This document shows positions 35,470-47,668 of a stretch of 64,000 nt of DNA, piece by piece. The translations under genes were made by a program, and so were the position numbers. How positions within the stretch are numbered: position 1 is the stretch's first letter; every line of letters begins with the position of its first letter. The stretch is from Angiostrongylus vasorum (taxonomy: Eukaryota; Nematoda; Chromadorea; Rhabditida; Metastrongylidae), in assembly GCA_018806985.1 (NCBI GenBank), contig JADANN010000024.1, positions 310,001 through 374,000 on the forward strand, read 5' to 3'. The notes below the pieces were generated by a model, which saw only the letters and a list, made by a program, of their open reading frames with translations, was not told where the DNA came from and did not search any database.

Positions 35470-36980
35470 CCTATAAAGCTAATGCCGTTCATTTCAATTC
35501 GAGATCTAATCATCCTACACTGATCATCTCATCATCTGATGTCACAGACGGTTGCGCCTAGGATGTTAAGTACTGAGATTAAATTTACTGGTTGAATAGG
35601 ACTTCTTCATGAACTGCCGACGTGTTTCTACCAAAGCGTTCCTTAGTTCTCACCAAAGATAATCGATAATACGCTAATAAGAGGAGGGTGTTGACACAGA
35701 TTTAACAAATGATGACCAAGTTCCTGTTTATACGGCTTTAATTTGTAAGTTAGTCTTATTACTAGTTGTATTTCGAAATGGAGAAGTGGGACTCCTTTAA
35801 GGTTGGTTTACTCCACTACCCACTGCTGCACACTCCGCCTTGACATTTAGGAACAATCCATTACGAAGGTGAACCGTGGACACTTGAAGAGGGTATGCAT
35901 AATCCCAGTGCTATTGCAGATCGATGTCAGGAGTAATAGAATAAGGAGTTCAACCAGTAGTAAATCTGCTATAAGAAAAAGAAGCTAAAGGTAGTCCTGA
36001 TTTCGACACACTTTACATGGCTGGTAATGAGTACCAGCTGCAGAAGATCCATGGAGAAGATCAATAACAACAGCACAGTGAGAAGAACAAGCTCTACTAC
36101 CAGCTCTGATAAAGACAGGGATTACTAGCACTTACTGTCATAGTACGGTCCTCATAACGGAAATGTTATCAAATAATTCTCATCCCACAACATCCGGAAA
36201 CTAAACTAGTTCCCTGTTTAATAAAAGTCATATTGCAATCAAACTCTTCATTTGAAGTCGGAATTTCGATCACGAGCATAAAGAAAGGCACAGTTCAGGA
36301 ATCGAGTAACATCACAACACATTTCCTTTGTTGGAAGTCACGACCTATCCTTATGCACTCTTCGTAATGCATACGGCAACGCATGTTCAAAACGAAGGAT
36401 TCCAAACCAGTGAATCCCGCGTGCGATCATTCTGCTCATTAATTGTGCTCAACTAGCATTTCACGAAGATTGCCGCATCGCACCTATCTAGGACTTTGAA
36501 TGACGCTCAAATGACACAGGAAGCAATACTTCGAAAGGCATTCTGGTGCATTCGTACCGTAATTCATAGAAGCACGGCAATAAATGTCGCAGACAAAACA
36601 TAAATTGGCCTATTATTCAAGAGAGAAGCAAAAGAATGGACGCAAAGTGGATGGTAGCACTCTCGCAGGCGACCAACTACAAGACGGGACATGTTTGTGC
36701 CTTGGGTTGACCAGCTGTCGTGAAATGTTTCTACATTAAGGCTCCCAATATCCCATCAATATTTTTAAGAACTTAAAGAAATTCCTGCAAAGCTTCAACA
36801 ACTACAAACTTTAATCAGGTTTCCAACTCAAACACAACAATTTTTGGGAAAAAAGAACCATTACTGCAAACCCACATCGGTAATAACAAATTCAGGACAA
36901 CGTTGGAAGAGTTCGCAAAGAAGAAAACAACAGTTGCAACATTCTTAGAATAAATTAATGATAAAGCAAACCCTAAAAGT
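35470..36980. other. No supported gene; 3' flank of GlyRS
   Basis: No open frame with a recognisable domain. The stretch nearest 36984 contains the 3' UTR of the glycyl-tRNA synthetase gene on the minus strand. I could not fix the polyadenylation site. Confidence 0.4.
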
Positions 36981-36983
36981 ATC

Positions 36984-39900
36984 CTAGTCACTTTTCGCCT
37001 CAAACTTTGGATACTTTTGCTGCGCCATCGTCCAATCCATTCGCTCACTAACAAGAGCCGAAACTACACCACCAAGTTCCGTTAGCTGAAAAGTACATTC
37101 CGATGGAAAACCTAAACTCGCAATAAATAAGAATAAACAAGATACAAAAAATTAAATGGTGAACCTACATCCAGCCTAATTTGTTCCATGCTCTCTGCAT
37201 GCCGCAAAGTTACAGTCCACGGTTGTTTCTCAGACTCGAAGTCTACTGTTACCCCAAAAGGAATACCGATCTCATCTGTCCGAGCGTAACGTCGTCCAAT
37301 GGATCCCGCACTATCATCCTAAGAAAGAAATGGAGTAAGAGTTTGCCGGTGAAGTTCACAGTCGATTTCGACTTTAATACATTCTGGTAAAGTTGCCACT
37401 ACATTACAGCACGCAGACATAGAAGAAGAGTACTTTCTTGCTCCAGAAGAAAACTGGAACGTTATCGATTAGAAACGGAATTTGTAGAAAACATATAATT
37501 AGCAATAAGTTACGTAAAAATAGGGCGCGCGTGGCGCAGTGATTGGAGGCGCCACTGCGACACATGGCATCAATCCCAGCGCCCAAGGCTCACCAAGCTT
37601 TCCATCCCTCCGGGATTGGCACATTAGTACCAGAATTATGTGGAAGGATAGCAGCAGTGGCTTGACACATTGGTAGGCCACCGCGAGTCATTGTAAAGGC
37701 CAGATATGCATTCTATCACCTCCAACGATATTTAATGAAGTCGACATGGCGCATCCCTCAGGGACTGATCAACGCCGAGAGCTTTATCCTTTCATCGCTT
37801 TTATGTAAAAAGAAATACATCGGAAAAAATGCGAAAAAATATTTAAAAAGCACTAAACACAAACTCGATGAACATTAGGCAGCGGCTGTAACAGTTATAG
37901 CCTCTTAAGATTGCCAAGTATTTTCAATACCCGAGTAAAAGCCAAAAAATAGGAAAAAAAAGAGGAGAACAAACCACTCGATAGCTAAGGTCATATTTGG
38001 ATAGCTCTTCGCGCACGGCTTCAATTATTGGATTTAATCTTTCATTTGCAGATATCGGCAGAACTGAGCATTTAATTGGTGCCACCAATGGACGGAGGGG
38101 CCAGAAACTGCAAAGATCTAATAATAACTGGGATCAAACGAGTGATTGACTCCTTCAGGTACTATTATAAAACAGTAAACTTATGTTCCAATGATTTCTT
38201 GGTAAACTTCTGCAATTATAAACACTAACGGGATGATGTGTAGGTACTACAAGCCTACGACTTTTGGAACAAACCATCCTTTTAATAACCTAGTATTGTT
38301 GTAGTACTGTTATGAAGACTGCATCGCTGTGATAGGACTACCTTAGCTTATTAGTAAAGCTAATCTTTCAGATAAGATACTAAAGTATATGACATCACTA
38401 TAAACAATAATTTATTTTTTGTATACTTACTATGAAAAAAGAATACTCCGACAGGAGACTTTAAAATAAGCACTTAGATAATAGTACGACTTTAGAATAG
38501 TATAGAATTCATAAGATATCCACATGATAACCTCCACTTCAAAAAGTGGACCAATTTTGCAGTCACTAGCACCTAACCATTTTTCTCATACTGTTTTGCA
38601 ATTAAGTAAGTATTAAGAATATTAATTTCGACATAAAACCGTTGCATTGACAGTTATCCCGTCATAAAATAATTCAGCTAGAAACAACTTAAGAAAAACA
38701 CTGGAAATGATCTAACAAAGCTCGCTGAGAACGAGATTTACGTCTATATGCTTAGCTAAATCAATTTCCATAAAAAACATAAGATCAGTTCAGGAGCAAA
38801 CTCTCTAGGTATTGCGAGGTAAATATACGTACTGTTCTCTGCTCGTCTCCTTCTCGTTGCCTAAACGAGTGCTCCAGGACTGCATACATAACTCGCCCAA
38901 TTCCGAACGATGGTTCAATTACCGACGGCGTGATTTCTTCAACATGCACCTTAAACAATTATATGATTTATACCTAAGCAGAAAAATAGAATCAGAACGG
39001 ACGATAAGAGAAAGCAGAGAAGAAAAGAGGGGAAATTTTAAACAGGAAAGATTTCTTACAGTCTTGATAGATCGTCTCACATTCACCATTTCCGACGTCA
39101 ACAAGAATCCTTCACCATCCACATTTAATTTATATGACCTTAAACAGATTGTACTGAACAGATGAATCAAGACAATGTGACAACTCAGTTACTTGATTAT
39201 ACTCTACTGAAATACTACCGACACCAAAAGTGCACTTCTTACCCAGCGGAAGCCATTTGTTTCTCCAAATTTTCCACTTCATCTTCAGACATTTGAGCAA
39301 GTGCTATTTGGATCTGAAATGTTCTTCTGATACTTTACTGTCTGTCTTAATACTGTTTTAACTTATTTTACTGTCTGGTTACTGTCTTAATACTGTTTTA
39401 AGAAGTGTTCCTAAAAGGGTTTACCTTTTTCGCATCTTTCTTGTACTCCTTTCCTAAAATTGTCATATTGGCTAACGCTTCGACAATGTCAACCGTCCGG
39501 GGCTCCGAAAGCTTCTTCTCGGCAACCAGCTAAATGATTAATTGAACAAAAACAGGAATTATTACAGCTGCTGAAAACAAAAAAAATCGATGTAAGTTAT
39601 TATGGCTGGATTGTTACCTTAGTGTTCGTGGCTCTGGAGTGCTGTTTAAGGTCATAGCATGAGCGGTCTGCATTTCCAACACATTCGATCCAACCATAGC
39701 TTGTAAGAATTTCAGCATCCCAACAGTCCTATGAAACGGAAAACGATCGAATATGCAGAAAAACCCCTTAATTTGCTGCTGAGAGTAGCACCACCATTTA
39801 GAAAACTGGAAATGCCTAGCCGTTCAAGATGTTCGCCTCAAGAAAGATGTAACGTCAAATGAAAGCTTAATGCCGTCAACACACCTGAGCATAGTGTGCC

Positions 39901-42862
39901 ATTTCGTTGTTAAGATGTTGGCGGAATCGAAGTCGTCGTGGATCAACACCAACTTTGACAAGGTACATGTGTGTACGCGCCATATAGTATCCTAACGTTT
40001 CATTAGCAACGACACTCTAAATAAAAGGAACAAAAGAACTGTTCTTCGGCACCAACATTAGAGTCATTCGATTTCGTATGTTTCGTCGTGGGATACGCGA
40101 CTAATTGTTTCGATGGTGGTAATACCACACAAATAAAAAGGATAAAGGATAAAGCTCTAGGCGTCGATCAATCCCTGAGGGATGTGCCACGCAGTAGACT
40201 TCATTAAGCATCGTTTGAGGTGATTGAATGCATATCTGGCCTTTACAATGACTCGCGGTGCCCTACTGATGTATCGAGCTAGTGTTGCTATCCTCCCTGA
40301 CAGGTCTGGTAGGAATTCGCCAACTCAGGAGGGATGGAAGGCTTCGTGGGCCATGGGCGCGTGGATCGACACCACGTGTGTTGCAGGGGAGCCTCCGATC
40401 ACTGAGCAACACGCACCATTTTATATCATATACATAGTCTAATAAAAAATTGCTTGCAAATAAAAACAACCCTAAGCAGAATTGCTATTACCTTTTTTCA
40501 CAGCTTCACCAATAGTGATCGATTGTGCTGATTGTCCGTCCATCTGGTTACAAGCTGATAGCAACACCATAGCATAAGAACTAACCTAAACTATTAGTTG
40601 AGTTCACAAAAACGGAAAAAGCATTTCTAGGAAACAAAAATAAGAAAAAAAATACTGAAACAAGACATTTAGTGGACATCTAAACAATAGAAGTAAGAAC
40701 CATTCTTACCCTTTTTTGAACTTAGGATGGCTCTTATCATTTGGATCCACAAAGTGCTCAATTTCACACATAGTGAATTCTCGAACGCGAATGAGCCCTT
40801 GACGCGGAGAGATCTCGTTGCGGAATCCCAGCCCGATCTGTGCCGCAGCAAAAGGCAACCTTCCCTGTAGTTCACTAATGCTATCTACGACTCATTTTCA
40901 AAGACCACAATTATGGAAATTGGTAAATATGACTGCCAAGAATCTATTAATATATTCCATTATTTGTAATCGTCGACAGTCCACCTATAGATTTCATTAA
41001 AAAGTACAAAACGTGCTAACCCATATAACACAGTAAAAGGATAAGGATAATGCTCTTGGCGTTGATCAATCCTAGAGGGATGCGCCATGCAATCGACTTC
41101 ATTAAGCATCGTTTGGAGGTGACTGAATTACGTATGCGCTTATCTGGCCTTTAAAAAAGACTCGTGGTGACCTGCCGATGTATCGAGCCAGTGCTGTTAT
41201 CCTCCCAGATAATTCTGGTACCAATCTGCCAATCCCGGAGGGATGGAAGGCTTGGTGAGCCTTGGGCGCAGCGGTCGATTCCATGTGTATTGCAAGGCGC
41301 CTCCGACCACTGTGCAACACGCATCACTGAGGGAGAATGAGCACAACTGCACCAGGACTTTCACTAATATTTCCGTGGAAGTATTACACAATAGAACATC
41401 AATATCATGTACCATACGAAATCATTTGGGACAAACCTGATTGAACTCTAGAAGACGCTTAAAGTTCACAAAGATTCCTTGTGCTGTTTCAGGACGGAGA
41501 AAGGCCTAAATACGTCAAAAAAATCCGGAAAAGGAGACTTTAGCAATGACCTAGTGATCTTCTATATTATACCTTGAAGTCTCCAGTTGGTCCGATTTGC
41601 GACGGAAACATCAGATTGAATGCTATCGGTGGTGTGAGGTCATTTCCAGTGGTTGGAGATTTGAAGTTGTACTTGGTAATTACTTCAAGCATATCTTTGT
41701 CGTCAAAACCTTCCAGACGCGCTAAGACATCTCGAAGTTCGGTTTTCATAGTTTCATCGGTTTTCTTATCCGAAATAACCTTCTCAGCAGCATTCTTGAT
41801 CAAATGATCAGCACGAAAACACTCTCCAGTTTTGATGTCTTTCACCATCCAATCCGCAAAGCGGTCCACATGACCGGAAGCCCTAAAAATTTTTTAGGCA
41901 AAATCAGTTGTAACTGTTATGGCCGAAAGCTAAGGAAATTTCTTAATTGGGGCGTTGGCACGTATCGAACAGATATAGTTCAATGCCAAATGGACCTTAT
42001 TTTAATACAACATACTTCAGAACTGGCTCGGGTGTGAGTGATGTGCAATCAACCTCAAGCATTCCCTCCTCAAGAATAAAATGCTTGCGCCATTCATGGA
42101 GCATATTGGCCTTCAATGCGCATCCCATAGGTCCGAAGTCATACAATCCCGTAACTCCTCCATAGATGGAAAACGACTGATCATAGAAGAAGCGACGTTT
42201 CAAAAGGTCTTCAAGCTTCAGACGATCAAATGAAGCCTCTTTTGGAGCAAGTGAGACCTCCTGAATTGCAATAACTTGCTTTACAAAAACTAATAAACGT
42301 TCGCTCCTCCAATTTTCACACATTGTAACCCAAACAATCTCAACAGAAAGGTTTCACCAATGGAATGATAAATTAAATCCTTCGTCAGAAATAAATATAA
42401 AGCAAAACAAATGCGTTAAAAAGACATAGAATAAATACCAATAATGACACCCATATATTATACCTTACCGTCTCCTCTAACTTTTTCTTCCTAGCTTTTA
42501 ATTCAAGCACAGCTTTGTCAATATCAATTTTTGGCGCTCCATTTGCCTAAAATGTATGACAATGAGCTAGTAAAAACCAGGCTATAGAAGTGGTTGCTGA
42601 TCTACATTGTTTTTGAACCCTAAGGAACAAAAAACTCCTATAATAAACAGGAAGAAACTGGCCTTTAGAGTACGAATCAGATCGCCATATTCCTTCACAG
42701 CCGTACGTAGTGGAGTAAGTTGCTAAACACAATAACACAATAACAATAAACACAGGAAAGAATTATTCTTCTCTAGTAAAAACATATATTTAATTTACAG
42801 ATTGACTCATGGAGGAAAGCTGTAGAAGTGAAACCCACGGCTTCAATTTCAGGAGTAGCCAT
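36984..42862 (-). CDS. gars-1: Glycyl-tRNA synthetase
   Basis: Attaches glycine to tRNA-Gly. Seventeen coding exons: 42839-42862 (ATG at 42862), 42663-42722, 42469-42546, 42016-42260, 41573-41882, 41437-41505, 40710-40864, 40492-40580, 39885-40016, 39618-39728, 39425-39529, 39243-39313, 39060-39138, 38833-38949, 37975-38107, 37169-37318, 36984-37085 (TAG). About 675 residues, the usual size. The start MATPEIEA leads into a WHEP tRNA-binding helix pair ([18 protein letters not shown], then [18 protein letters not shown]). The class II catalytic core follows: [40 protein letters not shown], motif 2 around [19 protein letters not shown], and motif 3 around [18 protein letters not shown]. The anticodon-binding domain has [12 protein letters not shown] and [14 protein letters not shown]. 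Exon 8/9 and exon 15 each need a one-base correction; intron 2 has a GC donor; three introns hold SINE A copies. Confidence 0.95.
37524..37795 (+). repeat. SINE family A in GlyRS intron 15
   Basis: Excellent copy on the strand opposite to the gene: head GCGCGCGTGGCGCAGTGATT, body TCCATCCCTCCGGGATTGGC, tail AACGCCGAGAGCTTTATCC. Confidence 0.9.
40138..40425 (-). repeat. SINE family A in GlyRS intron 8
   Basis: Same strand as the gene. Tail complement GGATAAAGCTCTAGGCGTCG, body AATTCGCCAACTCAGGAGGG, and head at the high-coordinate end (complement CACTGAGCAACACGC). Confidence 0.9.
41037..41325 (-). repeat. SINE family A in GlyRS intron 6
   Basis: Tail complement AATGCTCTTGGCGTTGATCA, body CAATCCCGGAGGGATGGAAG, head complement CCACTGTGCAACACGC. 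Confidence 0.9.
42547..42662 (-). other. GC-AG intron 2 of GlyRS
   Basis: Between exon end TCTAAAG and exon start GCAAATGG the donor is GCCAGT and the acceptor TTTTAG. Only this choice keeps the reading frame into [11 protein letters not shown]. The nearby GT (CCA then GTTTCT) would shift the frame into a stop. Confidence 0.7.
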
Positions 42863-42961
42863 GTTCCTCAGGTATTCAGACAATTTTACGTGCGATTTCT
42901 TTGTGAGCCTCGGAGCAACAGATTTCTTTCCTCCTGGTCCTTTATTGACAGCGGTCACAGC
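42863..42961 (-). other. Upstream in-frame extension of the first GlyRS exon
   Basis: The exon carrying the MATPEIEA start begins at 42961 after a CTTTACAG acceptor. The 33 codons before the ATG are open and basic (for example NKGPGGKKSVAPRLTKKSHV). In many eukaryotes one GlyRS gene serves cytosol and mitochondria through alternative starts, so this could be the end of a mitochondrial presequence encoded by an upstream exon. It could also be 5' UTR after trans-splicing. I found no convincing upstream exon. Confidence 0.45.
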
Positions 42962-43246
42962 CTGTAAAGCAATCCCATATAAGTCAGAATCAACAACATC
43001 ATAGCAAGTAATTCCAAATTCTCGACAAAAAAGATAAAAACGACCGTGTGGTGAGGATAAAAAACAGATAAGGACATCACAATGATCTACAAACACACAA
43101 GGTAAAACACGAAACGCAGACAATTAATAACCCAGAAATGTAGAAATTCATATTAGGTACTGCCTTATTTCGTTACATCTTTCAATGCAGAACTGTCAAA
43201 TGTGATACCCAGAACCCTGTGATACCCTAGTGAACTTGATCTTTCC

Positions 43247-43286
43247 AGTCTCTGAAGAAGGTGAAATCCGCCGAAACGTCAGCTTC
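43247..43286 (+). ncRNA. Hammerhead-ribozyme-like core
   Basis: GTCT, CTGAAGA, A, stem II GGTG-AAATC-CGCC (one G-T pair), GAAAC, GTC, AGCT. The core is intact and stem I keeps two pairs. It is followed at about 43305 by ACTTCGTGTTTGCTCAAC, the segment that also follows other copies. Confidence 0.5.
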
Positions 43287-43561
43287 CTCGTCAACGAATA
43301 AATAAAACTTCGTGTTTGCTCAACAAAAATATAATGAATTCTCAAAATTGATAATCGAAGCAAAGTGAACTGCCACTTAAAAAACTTGTATTAATGCAAA
43401 AGCGACAAATTAGGAAACCGAAACAGATTGAACGAATAAAGCTTGTGGTTTTCCGATCTTGCAGAACTTGAGTGGAATTATTTAACGACTCAGACCGCTC
43501 CATTTTAGCACTACAATCGCCACCCAAATCGGAAATTCAATAATATCACTTTCTTACGGCC

Positions 43562-43846
43562 ACTTGTAACGCCGTTATAAGAGGTGCCCTACAATACACA
43601 CTGGATTAGTCGCTGGTTCAAACTCGGCCCACGCGCTCAGAAATCCGTCCAACCCCCGAGGATTGATAAAGAGTTACAGGAGTTGTCTGGGGAGGATAAA
43701 AAAGTTCACTTGATACATCGGAAGACTACCGCAAGCCATTCCATAGCCCAGATGTACATTCAAACAACTCTACCACTCTTGACGAGGACGAATGATGGAA
43801 CATTCCCAAGTGACTGATGAACGCCGATTGCTTTATCCATTCATTC
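43562..43846 (+). repeat. SINE family A, diverged
   Basis: Head region GTTATAAGAGGTGCCCTACA, box B-like CTGGTTCAAACTCGGCCC, body with CCCCGAGGATTGATAAAG, tail GATGAACGCCGATTGCTTTA. Confidence 0.7.
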
Positions 43847-43849
43847 TAG

Positions 43850-45835
43850 ATCTATCCAACTATAGATTAACGAGTGAACCGTGGACCCGGAAATATTGAC
43901 TAGCATAGTGAGAGTCTAGCAGCATGGGAAAATTCCTTAGGAAATTTTTTTTATTGAAAAAAAAGGTTCCACCAACACTTTGGCTCCGACATGAGTTGAT
44001 TTCTACTCAGAGGACGAAAATAACGCCACCTTCCAATTTCGATAAACATATCTTAACTCGAAGCGAAATTTATCACTTAAAGTGGGTGCCATTAGAATTT
44101 ACAGACTTCCGCCAGTAACATACAAAATCTCCCATTCTAGTAAGTAACAGATCAAATAACAGTTCTAAAGAACAGTGCTTGCCCTTAAAGAGATACGGCA
44201 AACTTTCTTCCAAAAATAACCGAAAAGTTACCAGCAGTAGGCGAGAAACAAGCCTTGGACCTTAAGTGTCAAATATATATGTGTAACAATTTCCATGATA
44301 CCTAACCGGAAACAACAAGAAGCCCATGAGCGGGCCGTGTTAGCGAACATTACCACATAAATGATGAAAGAACGCGCTTGTGATCCAGCTATGTTCTCAG
44401 CCTAAAGCCATCTGTTCATCATGCACGACGTGAACCACTACTGTGGACCGCGTTGACGGCTGAACGTAACGATTATGGAGAACCTTCTGTCGTCATCAAG
44501 CTAGTCATCTATGCACTCAACTATGTACGTACTAACTCCGAAAAAAAGACGAAAGATCCGTGAAGGCGAAAATATGAACCAGTTTGGTACCGGATTAAAC
44601 AATAAGGACAACCAATTGCGAAAAGGCTATTCAATCACGAAGACAAAAAAATTCCTATTGCTCATTAGAAGGAGAACGAAAAGAAGAGGACTAGTAGGAT
44701 TTCACGAAAGAAATTGCACGAAATCCTTCCTCTTTATCACTGGAGCGTTGAGGAATATGCCAATAAAGACAATGAGTTTCTTATTGAACAGCTCTGCGAT
44801 TAAACCCTACCCAAAACGAATCAGTTCGAAATTTTGACGGATTTTTAACACATCGCTCACATCATCTAAGAATTGCTCGAAAACGGAAGACAACTGAAGA
44901 ACATTGATCCGACTGTAAAGCACAGCACACGGCTGGTAAGGTCAACTGTAGGATATTCTCACTAGACCTACAAGGGCTGGGGAACAAAACTCATTTTAAA
45001 AAATGATAGAGAAAAAAAACTAGTCCAAGGTTAAAGTCCCGATTCTAGGCCGGTTGTATGAAGAAGGGACCCCTTGGTAGCCGAAAAATTTTCGTATGTA
45101 ATGGTAGTTCCATCAAGTCAAAACTAACATTTTCATCCAAAAAAAGTGCTAGAATCATGACGAATACCACTTCCGTAAAAGACTAAGCACATGAATAGAG
45201 GGAAATATCGGAAGTCATTCCCGACCTGTTCTCTATTCTTGAAGATGGACTGCGAAAAAGAAGAACGCAAGCTGAGTTGTTTTACTACTGAAGTGATAGG
45301 GAAATACTCCGGAAGGTTGTTCAATTTAACAACGACAACATAACGTCCCGAAGGTAGGGGTATTGTTAGACGTTGCAACACTTAAAATTTATTTTCTAAT
45401 TCTTGCGAATATATCTACCTTCATCCATGCATTTATTTCAATGCATTGACACCAATAATAGTCCACTTCTTCAACTTCTGGATACACAGCCGATCCCGTA
45501 AAATTATCCAAAAAATATTTATAAAATATCCCATGCAACCATAGATGAAAGAATTGGACTGGTTAACGCCTTAATTAAATCAGAAAGCGATAATCAATAC
45601 ATAGGGGGATAGAAAGTTCAAGTACATCAGGGGCGGGATTCTCTTTCAAGGTCAAATCGCTGAATTTCACTTTAGAAAGGGACAAGAAGAACTCCAGCAT
45701 GGTCTCAAACATTATACAACGATCAATTTTACAATAAGAAAAGCTTTCACGAATCATCAACCTGTAATTCTTCATCCAAGCTTCAACCATTTTCTCGATA
45801 ATTGTCAGATGGATTTACTTCTTTCCAAAGCATTA
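43850..45835. other. No supported gene
   Basis: Frames at 44511-44837 (plus) and 45133-45381 and 45575-45790 (both minus) show no family resemblance. The unlocated 3' exon of the SLC25 carrier could in principle lie between here and 48770, but I could not find its expected motif. Confidence 0.4.
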
Positions 45836-45837
45836 AG

Positions 45838-45962
45838 ATGAAGGATAAGATGATTTGACGATCGATCCCCTGAGGACTGCGCTTGCATACAACCCTAACC
45901 ATCGTGGGGTTGATTGAATGCATATTTGCCTATGCCATAACCATCGGGACCCACTGATGTCT
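45838..45962 (-). repeat. SINE family A tail half
   Basis: Contains AAGGATAAGATGATTTGACG, GTTGATTGAATGCATATTTG and CCCACTGATGTC, then breaks off. Confidence 0.5.
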
Positions 45963-46025
45963 CACGTTAGTAGATATATTTTTTTATATTGCTCATCTTA
46001 CACGAAGTTATTGCAAAACCTCTAT

Positions 46026-46062
46026 TCGCCTAACGTTTCGGCAGTCTCGCCGTCTCCCGGTT
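46026..46062 (-). ncRNA. Decayed hammerhead-like core
   Basis: Minus strand: GGGAGA, C, stem II GGC(G)AGACTGCC, GAAAC, GTT, AGGCGAATAG. GAAACGTT and the downstream AGGCGAATAG are intact; CTGANGA is not. Confidence 0.35.
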
Positions 46063-46234
46063 TGATCCAAGTCCACTGTCCACAGCCATCCGCTCGAATA
46101 CAAAGATCCACATCACTAGGATTAACGTCTGTGAACAATCAAATCGCACCAAACCGTTTCTGAAAAAAGGCGAGGGGTACCAAAAGGCTAGCCGAATGAA
46201 AGTTTCGTAACAACCTCTTTTAAGGTGAACAATT

Positions 46235-46440
46235 CAAACATATACTGACTGTTATTGCTGAGGTTAAGCAAAACTCGGCTTACGAAGATGTGAAGTCAGT
46301 GTTCTTATAATTCTCAGAGAAGTTCGGTCTCAATTCGCCGATCCCAGAGAGATGGTAGGTTTGGGATTTCTATGAAGCGGTACGGAAGAAGCGAGTGTAC
46401 TAGTGTGTACTGGAGGTGACCCGTAACTACAACTACACCC
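46235..46440 (-). repeat. Diverged SINE family A fragment
   Basis: Resembles the reverse family A body through GTCAGTGTTCTTATAATTCT, CAATTCGCCGATCCCAGAGA and GATGGTAGGTTTGGG. Confidence 0.4.
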
Positions 46441-46444
46441 ACCG

Positions 46445-47390
46445 CCATTCTCAATATTAAACCTTTATTCCTCTCGTCGTTGCGTTTATAAGCTAACTAT
46501 ACTCGTGGTTAGAACAAGGTTTCAAACCCTCAAACTGCAAAAGAACCTAGAGACAAACCACACCGTCTCGGTTTATAGCAACTGAAGAAAAATGAAGCGC
46601 ACAGGAGTCATACATTTGAGGTTTAGTCATGTTGGCGTAATTTCTATTATCTACTTCCTACTAAACAGCTACCAATTAGTCTAGATTATCATTTTTTCCA
46701 AGTCCTTAGCTCATGACTGCTATGGTTTTACAACAGCTTACACTACCAGGATTAAGACGACGGCAACAGGAGCTACTCCAACTTTCTTTTTAATACATTT
46801 TTGTACAAATCACCGGAAATGGTGACATATTAGTCTGCAAAACCTACTAAGTTTCCAGAACCTGACCAATACGAACCTCTATTGATTTATTAACGAACCA
46901 ACCTTGAAGAACTCTTGCGCATACGATGCTTTCTGGGTTGCTCCAACTGCTGCTACTACTCTTCTAACGACGTAGGTACTTATCATGTACCACACAAGCG
47001 GACCGCTAGAATGAAGCAGCTGTCATCAAATGATAGCATATCAAGGGATATGTGTGCCTTCCAGAGAACTGATAGGCTACGATTTCGTCCTTTTTAGTTC
47101 ACGAAGTAATTTGGAACAAACAGTCGCTCTAACTATTCAGAAGTTCAATCAACTGGAGTACGATTTGTCGAGCAATGAGTAGATAATCCTGTCATTTAAC
47201 CGTACGGATCCAGCCTTACCTTGAACTTCAAAGTTCAGGTCAACCAACTACTCATGTTTCATAGAGTGGAATATTAATGAAAACTACCGCAATCCTATCA
47301 TAGAGGTGCATTTTACTTAGTGAATCAAAGGACCTCCCACTTTTCATAAGTCTGCAGAGATCCTTATGTAAGAAAGGACAAAAAATAAAA
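46445..47390. other. No supported gene
   Basis: No coding motif or element border recognised. Confidence 0.4.
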
Positions 47391-47393
47391 ACA

Positions 47394-47668
47394 ACGAAGC
47401 TCTCGGAACTGATCAATCTCTGAGGGATGCGCAATGCTTCCGACTTCACTAAGCATCGTTGGAAGTGATTGAATTCATAAATTCATATCTGACCTTTACA
47501 ATGACTCGTGATATGGCCTACCGTCGAGCCAGTGATGCTAACCTCCCAGACAAGTCTGGTACCAATCTGCCGACCCCGGAGGGATGGAAGGCTTGGTGAG
47601 CCACAGGCGCGAGATCGATCCCATGTTTGTATTGCAGAGCGCCTCCGACCACTGCGACACACGCGTCC
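47394..47668 (-). repeat. SINE family A copy
   Basis: Tail complement CGAAGCTCTCGGAACTGATC, body CCGACCCCGGAGGGATGGAA, head complement CCACTGCGACACACGCG. Confidence 0.9.

Noticed and set aside
38812..39165. A 117-codon plus-strand open frame
   Set aside because: It is the antisense shadow of GlyRS exons 13 and 14.
45133..45790. Two minus-strand frames that might hold the missing carrier exon
   Set aside because: Neither contains a carrier signature or the expected C-terminal helix pattern.
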